From Bacilli bacterium (GTDB lineage: Bacteria; Bacillota_I; Bacilli_A; RF39; UBA660), in contig JAGHHZ010000014.1 in NCBI GenBank assembly GCA_017887425.1, positions 1 to 40,722 on the forward strand: a stretch of DNA of 40,722 nucleotides, in the 5' to 3' direction. The translations under genes and the position numbers were made by a program. Within the stretch, counting starts at the first letter, position 1, and every line of letters starts with the position of its first letter. The notes beneath the pieces were generated by a model, which was given only the letters and a program-made list of their open reading frames with translations, did no database searches and was not told where the DNA came from. Shown piece by piece: positions 17,023 to 25,814 of the stretch.

Positions 17023-17774
17023 AAAAATTTAATGTTGAAAAAGAAACTAAAAATGTAATTAATTTTATTAGAAAATATTATCAAGAAAATAATTTAAAAG
17101 GAGCTATCTTAGGTATTAGTGGTGGTAAAGATTCTGCTGTTGTTGCAGCTTTAATGGTTGAAGCTTTAGGTAAAGAAAATGTCATTGGTGTAACACTTCC
17201 TTGTCACTCTAAAGAAGAAGACAAAACCGATGCTAAACTAATTAGTGATTATTATGGATTTGAATTAATTAATTTTGATATTACTAATACCTTTGATACA
17301 TTTAAACAAGAGTTAAGTAAATTAGGTGAGTATACTGATGAACAATTAAAAAATAGTGACATTAATTTAAAACCAAGATTAAGAATGGCTACTTTATATT
17401 ATTTATCAGCTTTATATAGTGCTTTAAATAATAAAACTTATTTAGTTGCTGGTACGTCAAATAAATGTGAATTATATGTTGGATATTTTACTAAAGGTGG
17501 TGATTCAGTTCATGATATATCACCAATCGCTGATTTCACAGTCGAAGAAGTAATTAAAATTGGAAAGTATTTAAAAGTGCCAGATAAAGTTTTATACAAA
17601 GCGCCTAATGATGGTTTATCTAATCAAACTGATGAAGATAAATTAGGTGTAACTTATCAAGATATAGCTAAATACATGAATGGTGAACAATTAGATGAAA
17701 TAACTAAAGAAAAAATTGAAAAATTACATAAAAATAATATTCATAAATTTAATATTCCAACTTATAGGAGATGA
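17019..17774 (+). CDS. nadE: NAD synthetase, ammonia-dependent
   Basis: 251 residues, the short form without a glutaminase domain. PP-loop LGISGGKDSAVVAALMVEALG near residue 30, GVTLPCHSKEEDKTDA, LRMATLYYLSALY, GTSNKCELYVGYFTKGGDSVHDISPIADF and KAPNDGLSNQTDEDKLGVTY. It converts nicotinate adenine dinucleotide to NAD with ATP and ammonia. Overlaps prs (ATGA) and precedes nadD by 6 bases; its own stop is TGA. Confidence 0.96.
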   Translation: MKKFNVEKETKNVINFIRKYYQENNLKGAILGISGGKDSAVVAALMVEALGKENVIGVTLPCHSKEEDKTDAKLISDYYGFELINFDITNTFDTFKQELSKLGEYTDEQLKNSDINLKPRLRMATLYYLSALYSALNNKTYLVAGTSNKCELYVGYFTKGGDSVHDISPIADFTVEEVIKIGKYLKVPDKVLYKAPNDGLSNQTDEDKLGVTYQDIAKYMNGEQLDEITKEKIEKLHKNNIHKFNIPTYRR

Positions 17775-17780
17775 ATAATT

Positions 17781-18341
17781 ATGAAAATAGGTATCTATGT
17801 TGGTAGTTTTAATCCTGTTCATAAAGCACACGTCAAAATAGTTAATCATTTATTAAAATATTTAGATAAAATTATTGTAATTCCGACTGGAAACTATTGG
17901 GATAAAAATGATTTGATAAGTGTTGAACATCGAATTAATATGTGGAAGTTTTATCAAAATGAAAAAATAATAATCGATGAAGAACATAATAATTTAAAAT
18001 ACACGTATTTAATTTTAAATGAATTAAGTAAGATTTATCCTAACGATGAACTATATTTAATAATTGGAGCTGACAATCTTATTGATTTTGATAAATGGCA
18101 AAATTATCAAGATATTTTAAAACATCAATTGTTGATTATTAACCGTGATAATATTGATACTAAATATTATTTAAACAAGTTTAATATTAAAAACTATATT
18201 ATTGTTAGTGATTTAGAAAATCAAAATATATCATCGACAATGATTAGAGATTTACTAAAAACCCAAAATAAAAAAGAACTAAATAAATTAATTAATTCAA
18301 AAGTTTTAGATTATATAACAAAATATAATTTATATCAATAA
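17781..18341 (+). CDS. nadD: Nicotinate-nucleotide adenylyltransferase
   Basis: 186 residues. The nucleotidyltransferase signature IGIYVGSFNPVHKAHVKI is at the N-terminus, LYLIIGADNLIDFDKWQNY in the middle and ISSTMIRDLL near the end. It joins nicotinate mononucleotide and ATP to nicotinate adenine dinucleotide. Usually nadD lies with ribosome-silencing genes; here it is in the NAD salvage operon. Confidence 0.95.
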   Translation: MKIGIYVGSFNPVHKAHVKIVNHLLKYLDKIIVIPTGNYWDKNDLISVEHRINMWKFYQNEKIIIDEEHNNLKYTYLILNELSKIYPNDELYLIIGADNLIDFDKWQNYQDILKHQLLIINRDNIDTKYYLNKFNIKNYIIVSDLENQNISSTMIRDLLKTQNKKELNKLINSKVLDYITKYNLYQ

Positions 18342-18385
18342 TAGTATCAATATAGTTTTTTAGCAATTAAAAAGGAATGATTAAA

Positions 18386-19171
18386 ATGAGAAAGATAAAA
18401 AAAGTAAAACTTTTTCCTAACAATAATATTTCTTCCCTAAAAATAGTTAACGAATTAAAAAATAGTTTAAAAAAATATGATTTTGAACTATCCGACGATT
18501 TTGATTTAGCTATTGCTATTGGTGGCGATGGTTCATTTTTAAGAATGGTTAAAGAATGCAATTTCAATAAAAATGTCTATTATATTGGTATTAATACTGG
18601 AACTTTAGGATTTGCTCAAGAAATTTATCCTAATGAAATAGATGAATTTTTAAATAAACTTAATAAATCACAATATAAAATAGAAGAAATTGGAATTCAA
18701 GAAACTAAAGTCTATTTAGACGATACAGTTGACTATTATAATTCATTAAATGAAATTGTCGTAAGAGAAGAAAATTTGAACACTTTAAAATTAGATATCA
18801 GTATCGATAATACAAAATTAGAAAATTTTGCTGGTGATGGAATTTTGATTTCAACTTCATTTGGCTCAACTGCTTACAATTTAAGTTTTGGTGGTAGTAT
18901 CATTTATAATGAACTTCATACACTACAAATCACACCTATCGCTCCTTTAAATAGTAAAAGCTATCGTAGTCTAGTCAATTCATTAGTTATTTCTAAGTCA
19001 CGAATAATAACTTTAAAAACTAACAACAGTATTATTTTAACAATAGATGGTGAAAATCATATTTATGATAACATAAAAAAAGTTGAAACATCAGTCAATG
19101 GTGAAATAAAGCTTTTACATTTAGAAGAATATGATTATACTAAAAAAATAAATGAAAAATTTATTAAATAG
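18386..19171 (+). CDS. nadK: NAD kinase
   Basis: About 261 residues from ATG 18386, preferred over ATG 18377 because AAAGGA would directly touch the earlier codon. Signatures: IAIGGDGSFLRMVKE (GGDG), YIGINTGTLGF, YNSLNEIVV, GDGILISTSFGSTAYNLSFGGSI and ITPIAPL. It phosphorylates NAD to NADP and completes the route from nicotinamide to NADP within one operon. Confidence 0.95.
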   Translation: MRKIKKVKLFPNNNISSLKIVNELKNSLKKYDFELSDDFDLAIAIGGDGSFLRMVKECNFNKNVYYIGINTGTLGFAQEIYPNEIDEFLNKLNKSQYKIEEIGIQETKVYLDDTVDYYNSLNEIVVREENLNTLKLDISIDNTKLENFAGDGILISTSFGSTAYNLSFGGSIIYNELHTLQITPIAPLNSKSYRSLVNSLVISKSRIITLKTNNSIILTIDGENHIYDNIKKVETSVNGEIKLLHLEEYDYTKKINEKFIK

Positions 19172-19196
19172 TCTTATTAATAATTTTTTAAAAAGA

Positions 19197-19225
19197 TTTA
19201 CAAAATTTGTTTTAATTGATATAAT
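19197..19225 (+). promoter_or_regulatory. Promoter of the NrtR-like gene with candidate operator
   Basis: TTTACA (19197-19202), 17-base spacer, TATAAT (19220-19225). ACAAAaTTTGT at 19200-19210 is an inverted repeat that overlaps the -35 and resembles the near-palindrome at 13215-13228. This suggests autoregulation plus control of the NAD operon. Confidence 0.6.
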
Positions 19226-19242
19226 TATTTAAGAGGTGCGAT

Positions 19243-20067
19243 ATGGAAAAAAAGTATAATAGTGAAGAAGAATTTTTAAAAGATTATGATTCGAGTAGGT
19301 TCGAAAAACTATCGATGACTGCTGATATTCTTATCTTTAGTATTTCTGATGAAGCTACAAATAATTACCGCAAATTAAGTAAAAAACATTTTAGTGTTTT
19401 ATTAGTAAAAAGAGATGATTATCCTTTTAAAGATAAATGGTGTTTACCAGGAGGATTTGTTCAAATAGATGAAGACTTAGAAGATGCACCTAAAAGAATA
19501 TTAGCTAAAGAAACCAATATTCATAATATTTATTTAGAACAATTATACACTTTTGGCGCTGTTAATCGTGATCCTAGAATGCGTATTGTTTCAACATCCT
19601 ATATGGCTTTAATTGATAAAAATCGCTTAAATGATAAGTTACACAAGAATGCTTCTTGGTTTAATATCAGCATAACTGAAGATAATAATATAGTTGATAT
19701 TTGTTTAGAAAACGGTATCGAAGAAATTAAATTTAAAATTAAAAAAACATTAAAAGAATTAACAACTGATCGTTATAAATTTGAAGTGTTAGAAAATGAT
19801 AAACTTGCTTTTGATCATCCTTTAGTTATTTTAGCAGGAATAGAAAGATTGAAAAATAAAATTGAATATACTGATATTGTCTTTAATATGATGCCTGAAT
19901 ATTTTACTTTAGGCGAGTTACAGCAAGTTTATGAAATAATCTTAGGTAAAAAATTACTAGATCCAGCTTTTAGAAGAATTATTGCAGATAAAGTTGAGAA
20001 GACTGATAAAATGAAAACTGGTGGAGGTCATCGACCTAGTGTATTGTTTAAATATAAGAAACATTAA
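19243..20067 (+). CDS. nrtR: NrtR-like transcriptional regulator (degenerate Nudix plus winged helix)
   Basis: 274 residues. The N-terminal ~150 residues are a Nudix domain (SVLLVKRDDYPFKDKWCLPGGFVQ), but its box reads RILAKETN where active enzymes have RELxEExG, so hydrolysis is unlikely. The C-terminal ~75 residues form a winged helix (FTLGELQQVYEIILGKKLLDPAFRRII...GGGHRPSVLFKYKK) typical of NrtR. In other bacteria NrtR represses NAD genes and senses ADP-ribose or NAD-related ligands. Its place right after a NAD salvage operon strongly supports this role. Own promoter, own terminator. Confidence 0.85.
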   Translation: MEKKYNSEEEFLKDYDSSRFEKLSMTADILIFSISDEATNNYRKLSKKHFSVLLVKRDDYPFKDKWCLPGGFVQIDEDLEDAPKRILAKETNIHNIYLEQLYTFGAVNRDPRMRIVSTSYMALIDKNRLNDKLHKNASWFNISITEDNNIVDICLENGIEEIKFKIKKTLKELTTDRYKFEVLENDKLAFDHPLVILAGIERLKNKIEYTDIVFNMMPEYFTLGELQQVYEIILGKKLLDPAFRRIIADKVEKTDKMKTGGGHRPSVLFKYKKH

Positions 20068-20086
20068 AATCACTTAATGTTTTTTT
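20060..20086 (+). terminator. Intrinsic terminator after nrtR
   Basis: AACATTAA (20060-20067) pairs with TTAATGTT (20074-20081), then a T run. Confidence 0.8.
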
Positions 20087-20102
20087 CTATAGAATAAAAG
20101 TG

Positions 20103-20126
20103 TGAGTTTTTCTTCTTTTTTTCGTG
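20103..20126 (+). promoter_or_regulatory. Candidate ECF-type promoter of the sigma/anti-sigma operon
   Basis: TGAG (20103-20106), 16 bases, then CGTG (20123-20126) resembles the TGAAAC/CGT pattern of ECF sigma promoters and lies about 40 bases before the start of the ECF gene, as expected for autoregulation. No sigma-A-type site is seen here. This is a hand match without statistics. Confidence 0.35.
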
Positions 20127-20164
20127 TAATATTTGAAATTAGATTTTCTAGAAAGGAAGCGTTC

Positions 20165-20713
20165 ATGAATGGTAATATAATTTATCGTCGATATCTATCT
20201 GGTGATGATGAAGCATTTGTTGAAATTATAAAAGAATATAAAGACGGATTAATTCTTTACTTAAATAATTTTATTAATGATATTTATATAGCAGAAGAAT
20301 TGGCGGAAGATACATTTGTAAAATTAGGGATTAAAAAGCCTAAAAATACTGAAAAGGCTTCTTTTAAGACATGGCTATATATAATTGGACGAAATATTGC
20401 TATTGATTATTTAAGAAAAAAAGCAAAATTAAAAGAAGTATCAATTAATAATAATATGAAATTGGAAAAAGAATCACTTGAACAAATTTATATAAAAAAA
20501 GAAAATAAGTTAATTATTCACAAAGCGATGGAACGTCTAAAATTAGAATATAAACAAGTTTTATGGCTTAGTTATTTCGAAGGCTTTACAAATAAGGAAA
20601 TAGCTAGAATAATGAAGAAAAAAGTTCATAATATAGAAACTCTTTTATATCGTGCAAAATTATCACTTAAATCAGAATTAGAAAAGGAGGGATTTAGCTA
20701 TGAAGAGTTATAA
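20165..20713 (+). CDS. ECF-type RNA polymerase sigma factor
   Basis: 182 residues from ATG 20165 (AAAGGAAG site; an upstream GTG-led extension is not supported). Region 2 is seen in EAFVEIIKEYKDGLILYLNNFI...AEELAEDTFVKL...SFKTWLYIIGRNIAIDYLRKK and region 4 in LKLEYKQVLWLSYFEGFTNKEIARIMKKKVHNIETLLYRAKLSLK. It directs RNA polymerase to a small regulon. The downstream gene overlaps by 14 bases and encodes a single-span membrane protein, the usual anti-sigma arrangement. Confidence 0.9.
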   Translation: MNGNIIYRRYLSGDDEAFVEIIKEYKDGLILYLNNFINDIYIAEELAEDTFVKLGIKKPKNTEKASFKTWLYIIGRNIAIDYLRKKAKLKEVSINNNMKLEKESLEQIYIKKENKLIIHKAMERLKLEYKQVLWLSYFEGFTNKEIARIMKKKVHNIETLLYRAKLSLKSELEKEGFSYEEL

Positions 20714-21293
20714 AGAAATGGCCGATAATGCATTAAAAAAAATAAAAGAACACAATCAAAAAAAGAAAAAAAACGGATATGTTATTATGTCAGTTATCAG
20801 TGTTTTTCTATTAGTTATTGCTTATCAAATGTCACAATTTGGTAAAAGTAATTTAGATGATAAGCCTATTAAAGAAGATATTCAAATAATAACTGAATAT
20901 TATACTGATAAAAATTATAGTTATATACCACCTAAAAATGGTCAGTTTTATTGTTTAATTGATGTCTTAGAAGCAAGAAGGCATTATATTAATCAGAATG
21001 TTAAATTTTTACTTATTGTTGATCTTTTTTCTGAAGATAATGATATTTATAAAGAGATAAAAAAGTCAGAAATAATCGAAGAATATCGCAGATTATTTGA
21101 TGATGGTTATAACGTTTATATTTTAGATGATGAATTTTCCACATCGATAATTGGAATATTTACAGAAGAAGAATTAGAAAATTTTAGGTCAAATAAAAAT
21201 TATGGCTATACTTTTAGATTTGTACCTCGGGATAGTGAGTTTGTAGATGAAATAGAAGCTATAACTGATTTTGATAATATTTTTGAAGTATAA
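20700..21293 (+). CDS. Putative anti-sigma factor (single-span membrane protein)
   Basis: 197 residues. The basic cytosolic N-terminus (~1-27) is followed by one membrane helix (~28-46, VIMSVISVFLLVIAY) and an acidic extracytoplasmic domain. Not recognised by sequence; the role comes from overlap with the ECF gene. No zinc-binding HxxxCxxC motif is present. The external part (YYTDKNYSYIPPKNGQFYCLIDVLEARRHYI...) is the likely sensor. Confidence 0.65.
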   Translation: MKSYKEMADNALKKIKEHNQKKKKNGYVIMSVISVFLLVIAYQMSQFGKSNLDDKPIKEDIQIITEYYTDKNYSYIPPKNGQFYCLIDVLEARRHYINQNVKFLLIVDLFSEDNDIYKEIKKSEIIEEYRRLFDDGYNVYILDDEFSTSIIGIFTEEELENFRSNKNYGYTFRFVPRDSEFVDEIEAITDFDNIFEV

Positions 21294-21302
21294 TATGTAC
21301 TT

Positions 21303-21334
21303 AAGAATTTAATATCAATTAAATTCTTTTTTTT
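21303..21334 (+). terminator. Intrinsic terminator of the sigma/anti-sigma operon
   Basis: AAGAATTTAAT (21303-21313) pairs with ATTAAATTCTT (21318-21328), followed by Ts. Confidence 0.85.
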
Positions 21335-21342
21335 AAAATATA

Positions 21343-21371
21343 TTGACGAACAAAAATTCGTATTATATAAT
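21343..21371 (+). promoter_or_regulatory. Promoter of the AAA ATPase gene
   Basis: TTGACG (21343-21348), 17-base spacer, TATAAT (21366-21371). A small inverted repeat CGAA/TTCG lies in the spacer. Confidence 0.65.
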
Positions 21372-21386
21372 TGATATGGTGATTAT

Positions 21387-22115
21387 ATGAATAATTTATT
21401 TATTCGAAAAATAGAAATTGATAAAAATAACAATGACAATTATCCTTTTAGTATTCCTGTTATTAAAAATTTTAAAGAATTAGAATTAAATAAACCATTA
21501 ACTTTTATAATTGGCGAAAATGGAAGTGGTAAATCAACGTTAATTGAAGCAATTGCCGTTTATTTAGGCCTCAATGCAGAAGGGGGAGGTAAAAACTTTA
21601 CCTTTCAAACTAATTCAACTCATTCTGATTTATATAAATATATGAAAATAATTAAAGGGATAGATAAACCAAGAAGCAGTTATTTTTTTAGAGCTGAATC
21701 TTTTTATAATTTAGCTACTAATATTGATGAATTAGATGGTGGCAGTCTAGAAATATTGAGTAGTTATGGTGGAATTTCACTACATAAAATGTCACATGGG
21801 GAATCATTTTTTACTTTTTTTAAAAATCGTTTATTTGATAAAGGTTTATATATATTTGATGAACCAGAAGCAGCTTTATCGCCATCTCGTCAGTTGTCTT
21901 TATTAAGAATTATTAATGACTTAATAAAAAATGGTAGTCAGTTAATTATTGCTACTCATAGTCCAATCTTATTAGGATACCCCGATTGTGATATATTTGA
22001 AATTGATAATGATGCAATTAAAAAAGTTAAATATGAAGATACTTTTCCTTATTTCATTACCAAACAATTTCTAAATAATCCTAAATCAATTTTAAATGAG
22101 CTATTTAAAGACTAA
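21387..22115 (+). CDS. AAA family ATPase (ABC/SMC-like, unknown role)
   Basis: 242 residues. Walker A IIGENGSGKSTLIEAIAVYLGLN near residue 40, an ABC-type signature region HKMSHGESFFTFFKNRL, Walker B YIFDEPEAALSP and the His switch IIATHSPILL. This is the compact ABC-type ATPase architecture without membrane or coiled-coil parts, common in Bacillota. Its partner and substrate are not apparent. It is monocistronic with its own promoter and precedes uvrA by about 40 bases. Confidence 0.8.
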   Translation: MNNLFIRKIEIDKNNNDNYPFSIPVIKNFKELELNKPLTFIIGENGSGKSTLIEAIAVYLGLNAEGGGKNFTFQTNSTHSDLYKYMKIIKGIDKPRSSYFFRAESFYNLATNIDELDGGSLEILSSYGGISLHKMSHGESFFTFFKNRLFDKGLYIFDEPEAALSPSRQLSLLRIINDLIKNGSQLIIATHSPILLGYPDCDIFEIDNDAIKKVKYEDTFPYFITKQFLNNPKSILNELFKD

Positions 22116-22158
22116 AATATGATATAATATTTAATGTTTGAATGAAGAGGTAATGTTT

Positions 22159-24972
22159 ATGGATAAAATAATTATTAAAGGAGCAAGAGAAAATAATTTA
22201 AAAAACATTAGTATTGAACTTCCTAAAAATAAATTAATCGTTATGACAGGCGTATCAGGTAGTGGGAAAAGTAGTTTAGCTTTCGATACAATTTATGCTG
22301 AAGGACAAAGAAGATATGTTGAAAGTCTATCTGCTTATGCTAGACAATTTTTAGGTGGAACTGACAAACCTGATGTCGATAGTATAGAAGGTTTAAGTCC
22401 ATCAATTAGTATTGACCAAAAGACAACTAATAAAAATCCTCGTAGTACAGTTGGAACAATTACAGAAATATATGATTATTTAAGATTATTATATGCAAGA
22501 ATTGGTATCCCTTATTGCCCGATTCATAAAGAACCAATTACTAGTCAAAGTATTGAAGAAATGACTAATCAAATTATGAATTTAGAAGTTGGAACTAAGA
22601 TTAGAGTTTTAAGTCCAGTTGTTTATGGTGAAAAAGGAACGCATAAAGATTTATTAGAAAAATTAAAAAAAGACGGTTATGTTCGTGTTATTATCGATGA
22701 TAATGAATACGAATTAGGAGAAGAAATAACTTTAGAAAAAAATAAAAAACATTTTATCAAAGTAGTAATCGATCGTTTAATTATTAAAGATGAAATAAGA
22801 AGTAGATTATATGAATCTATTGAACTCGCATCTAAATTAAGTAAAGGTAAAGTAGTAATTGATGTTATTGGGCAAGATGAAATTGTTATGAGTGAAAACT
22901 ATGCTTGTCCAAAGTGTGATTTTTCTCTACCAGAACTAGAACCAAGAATGTTTAGTTTTAATTCGCCATATGGTGCTTGTGAAGATTGTAAAGGCCTAGG
23001 AATCAAACTTAAAATCGACGAAGATTTAATTATTCCTAACAAAGATTTAAGTATCAATGAAGGAGCAATCGTTTCTTTAAATTTAGAAGATGAAAATAGT
23101 ATTTATTCAACGCAAATGAATACTTTAGCCAAATTTTATGATATTGATCTTGATATGCCAATAAAAAAATTAGACCGTAAAAAATTAGATATTATTTTAT
23201 ATGGTTCTAAAGATATTCTAGAATTTAAATATACTTCTAAAAATGGTAATACTCGTAATAGTAAAGACTATTATGAAGGTGTAATTACAAATTTAGAAAG
23301 AAGATATATGGAAACTAAAAGTAATTGGATAAGAGAATGGATTGAAAACTATATGACTGAATCAGTTTGTCCAACTTGTAAGGGAGCAAGACTAGATGAT
23401 TCTGTCTTAGCTGTTTTAATAAATAAAAAGAATATTTATGAAGTTACTAAATTAAGTATTAAAGAATTAAAAGATTTTTTATCTAATTTAAAATTAACTA
23501 AAGAACAACAAAGCATTTCAGAATTAATTATTAAAGAAATATTAGCGCGTCTTTCATTTTTAATTAATGTTGGATTAGAATATTTAACTTTAAATCGAAG
23601 TGCTGGTACTTTATCAGGTGGAGAAGCTGGAAGAATTAGATTAGCTACTCAAATCGGTTCAAGATTAACTGGTGTTTTATATGTTTTAGATGAGCCAAGT
23701 ATTGGTTTGCATCAAAGAGACAATAATCGTTTAATTAATTCTTTATTGGAAATGCGTGATTTAGGTAACACTTTAATCGTTGTCGAACACGATACTGATA
23801 CAATGTTAGCTAGTGATTATTTAGTTGATATCGGACCACTTGCGGGATTACATGGTGGTGAAGTTGTAGCATGTGGTACACCAAAAGAAGTAATGGCTAA
23901 TCCTAATAGTATCACAGGAAGATTTTTAGCTGGTATTGATAAAATTGAAGTTCCAGCCAAAAGAAGAAAAGGTAATGGTAAAAAACTAGAAATAATTGGT
24001 GCTAAAGAAAATAATTTAAAAAACATTAATGTTAAAATACCTTTAAATACATTTACTTGTGTTACTGGCGTATCAGGTAGTGGTAAATCGACTTTAATTA
24101 ATGAAATTTTATATAAAGCAGTAGCTAGTAATTTATATAAATTTAAAGAAAAACCAGGTTTACATAAACAGATAAAAGGATTAGAAAATATCGATAAAGT
24201 AATTGATATATCTCAAACACCAATTGGTCGAACTCCAAGATCTAATCCAGCCACTTATACAGGTGTATTTGATGATATAAGAGATGTATTTGCTGCTACT
24301 AAAGAAGCTAAAATAAAAGGTTATGATAAAGGAAGATTTTCATTTAATGTCAAAGGTGGAAGATGTGAAGCTTGTTGGGGAGATGGCGTTAAAAAAATCG
24401 AAATGCATTTTTTACCTGATGTTTATGTTCCTTGTGAAGTATGCCATGGAACAAGATATAATCAAGAAACTTTACAAATCAAATACAAAGGAAAAAGCAT
24501 CTATGATGTTTTGGAAATGCGAGTTGAAGAAGCTATTGAATTTTTTGAAAACGTTCCTAAAGTTAAAAGTAAATTACAAATGTTAATGGATGTTGGCTTA
24601 TCTTATATTAAATTAGGTCAAAGTGCTCCGACATTATCAGGTGGAGAAGCAGCTAGAGTAAAATTGGCTAAAGAATTACAAAAAAAGCCAACTGGTAAAA
24701 GTTTATTTATATTAGATGAACCAAGTACTGGTTTACACAGCTATGACATTAAAAAGTTGCTATTAATTTTACAAAAAATTGTCGATAATGGTGACACGGT
24801 CTTAGTTATTGAACATAATTTAGATATCATTAAAGTAGCTGATTATATTATTGATTTAGGTCCAGAAGGTGGCGATGAAGGTGGTAGAATAGTCACCTGC
24901 GGAACCCCAGAAGAAGTAGTTAAAGTTAAAGAAAGTTATACTGGTCAATTTTTAAAAGATTATTTAAAATAA
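22159..24972 (+). CDS. uvrA: Excinuclease ABC subunit A
   Basis: About 937 residues from ATG 22159, chosen because GAAGAGG lies 8 bases upstream and MDKIIIKGARENNLKN is the usual UvrA start. Two ABC ATPase modules: Walker A GVSGSGKSSLAF and GVSGSGKSTLIN, signatures LSGGEAGRIRLA and LSGGEAARVKLA, and Walker B YVLDEPS and FILDEPS. Zinc-finger cysteines are in CPKCDF, CPTCKGARL and CEACWGDG...CEVCHG. UvrA finds bulky DNA lesions and loads UvrB. uvrB is not adjacent. A TATAAT at 22123-22128 may be its -10. Confidence 0.98.
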   Translation: MDKIIIKGARENNLKNISIELPKNKLIVMTGVSGSGKSSLAFDTIYAEGQRRYVESLSAYARQFLGGTDKPDVDSIEGLSPSISIDQKTTNKNPRSTVGTITEIYDYLRLLYARIGIPYCPIHKEPITSQSIEEMTNQIMNLEVGTKIRVLSPVVYGEKGTHKDLLEKLKKDGYVRVIIDDNEYELGEEITLEKNKKHFIKVVIDRLIIKDEIRSRLYESIELASKLSKGKVVIDVIGQDEIVMSENYACPKCDFSLPELEPRMFSFNSPYGACEDCKGLGIKLKIDEDLIIPNKDLSINEGAIVSLNLEDENSIYSTQMNTLAKFYDIDLDMPIKKLDRKKLDIILYGSKDILEFKYTSKNGNTRNSKDYYEGVITNLERRYMETKSNWIREWIENYMTESVCPTCKGARLDDSVLAVLINKKNIYEVTKLSIKELKDFLSNLKLTKEQQSISELIIKEILARLSFLINVGLEYLTLNRSAGTLSGGEAGRIRLATQIGSRLTGVLYVLDEPSIGLHQRDNNRLINSLLEMRDLGNTLIVVEHDTDTMLASDYLVDIGPLAGLHGGEVVACGTPKEVMANPNSITGRFLAGIDKIEVPAKRRKGNGKKLEIIGAKENNLKNINVKIPLNTFTCVTGVSGSGKSTLINEILYKAVASNLYKFKEKPGLHKQIKGLENIDKVIDISQTPIGRTPRSNPATYTGVFDDIRDVFAATKEAKIKGYDKGRFSFNVKGGRCEACWGDGVKKIEMHFLPDVYVPCEVCHGTRYNQETLQIKYKGKSIYDVLEMRVEEAIEFFENVPKVKSKLQMLMDVGLSYIKLGQSAPTLSGGEAARVKLAKELQKKPTGKSLFILDEPSTGLHSYDIKKLLLILQKIVDNGDTVLVIEHNLDIIKVADYIIDLGPEGGDEGGRIVTCGTPEEVVKVKESYTGQFLKDYLK

Positions 24973-24974
24973 TA

Positions 24975-25005
24975 AAAATCTACATGTTTCTATGTAGATT
25001 TTTTT
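24975..25005. terminator. Terminator after uvrA, overlapping the end of the convergent gene
   Basis: AAAATCTACAT pairs with ATGTAGATTTT and a T run follows. The stop of the minus-strand C39-like gene lies inside the hairpin, so it may serve both directions. Confidence 0.85.
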
Positions 25006-25577
25006 AATTTGTTAAATAAGACGCATTCTCTTTTATTATTTAGATTAAAAGAAAAGTCTTGTTTATTTGGTGATAAGAATCTTTTTATTGTTACAATGCG
25101 ATTATATTTAAATGGATGGTCAAAATCTATTTTTACCTCTTCATCGTTATTGTAGTAATTTTCATCTAGATAATAAGGATCCCATAAATAAAAGTTATTT
25201 TCGTCATAATCAGTTAATAGTACATAATGTTCACAGGTTTGATATGTTCTAAATAAAACGCATCCATTATTATCAATACATTCTTTAATTTTTTCAATTG
25301 TTACATCATCATTTATTAAATGTTCACAATTTAAATTATAGTTATTATTCTTTATATGTTTAGTTAGCCATTCACATATTTTTTCCACAGCTTCTCTACT
25401 TGTGCCACCTTGACCAATATTTCCTTTTTTGTCATAACAATCAAGACTATATTTGGTGACAATTTTAACTAATTCTGCTGGTATTTCTTCTCTTTTATAT
25501 AAATACATAATCGCATTTAAAATAGATACCGTACCACAATCAAATTCTGTCATTTGAAATCTTAATGGAGTTTTCAA
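24990..25577 (-). CDS. C39-like cysteine peptidase family protein
   Basis: About 195 residues. The C39-like papain-fold triad is visible: Cys in RFQMTEFDCGTVSILNAI, His in CEHYVLLTDYD and Asp in FYLWDPYY. No signal peptide or ABC transporter domain is fused, and no bacteriocin is nearby. The start is taken as TTG 25577, since AAGGA lies about 9 bases upstream, while the GTG at 25586 would nearly touch it. Proteins of this type often act as peptidases on unknown substrates; one cannot tell which here. Confidence 0.7.
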   Translation of the reverse strand: MKTPLRFQMTEFDCGTVSILNAIMYLYKREEIPAELVKIVTKYSLDCYDKKGNIGQGGTSREAVEKICEWLTKHIKNNNYNLNCEHLINDDVTIEKIKECIDNNGCVLFRTYQTCEHYVLLTDYDENNFYLWDPYYLDENYYNNDEEVKIDFDHPFKYNRIVTIKRFLSPNKQDFSFNLNNKRECVLFNKLKKST

Positions 25578-25714
25578 ATATATCACATCCTTATAATAAT
25601 TATAACATTTTTTCTAACTATTTTATTTATGAAAAGCAAAATAAAAATTTTAACAAAAACAAATTAATAATAGTGTATAGGAAATGTAAAAATCAAAAAT
25701 TATATTCACATGTG

Positions 25715-25746
25715 ATTAAAAAATGAAAGAAATTTCATTTTTTAAT
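25715..25746 (+). other. Strong 14-bp hairpin with GAAA loop in a divergent intergenic region
   Basis: ATTAAAAAATGAAA and TTTCATTTTTTAAT form a perfect stem closed by GAAA. It sits in the 25587-25814 gap between divergent genes, far from either stop. It could end a short transcript or act on the surface-protein promoter; no other gene is seen in the gap. On the minus strand, a TATAAT near 25602 likely serves the C39-like gene. Confidence 0.6.
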
Positions 25747-25814
25747 AAACTTTTTTTAAAATAAAAAAGGAAATAGTTAACTTTTGGTCTATATAACTTA
25801 TGAGGAGGTGAAAT

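Noticed and set aside
23817..24586. Extra ORFs within uvrA on both strands
   Set aside because: They are shadows of the uvrA frame; UvrA motifs run unbroken through the region.
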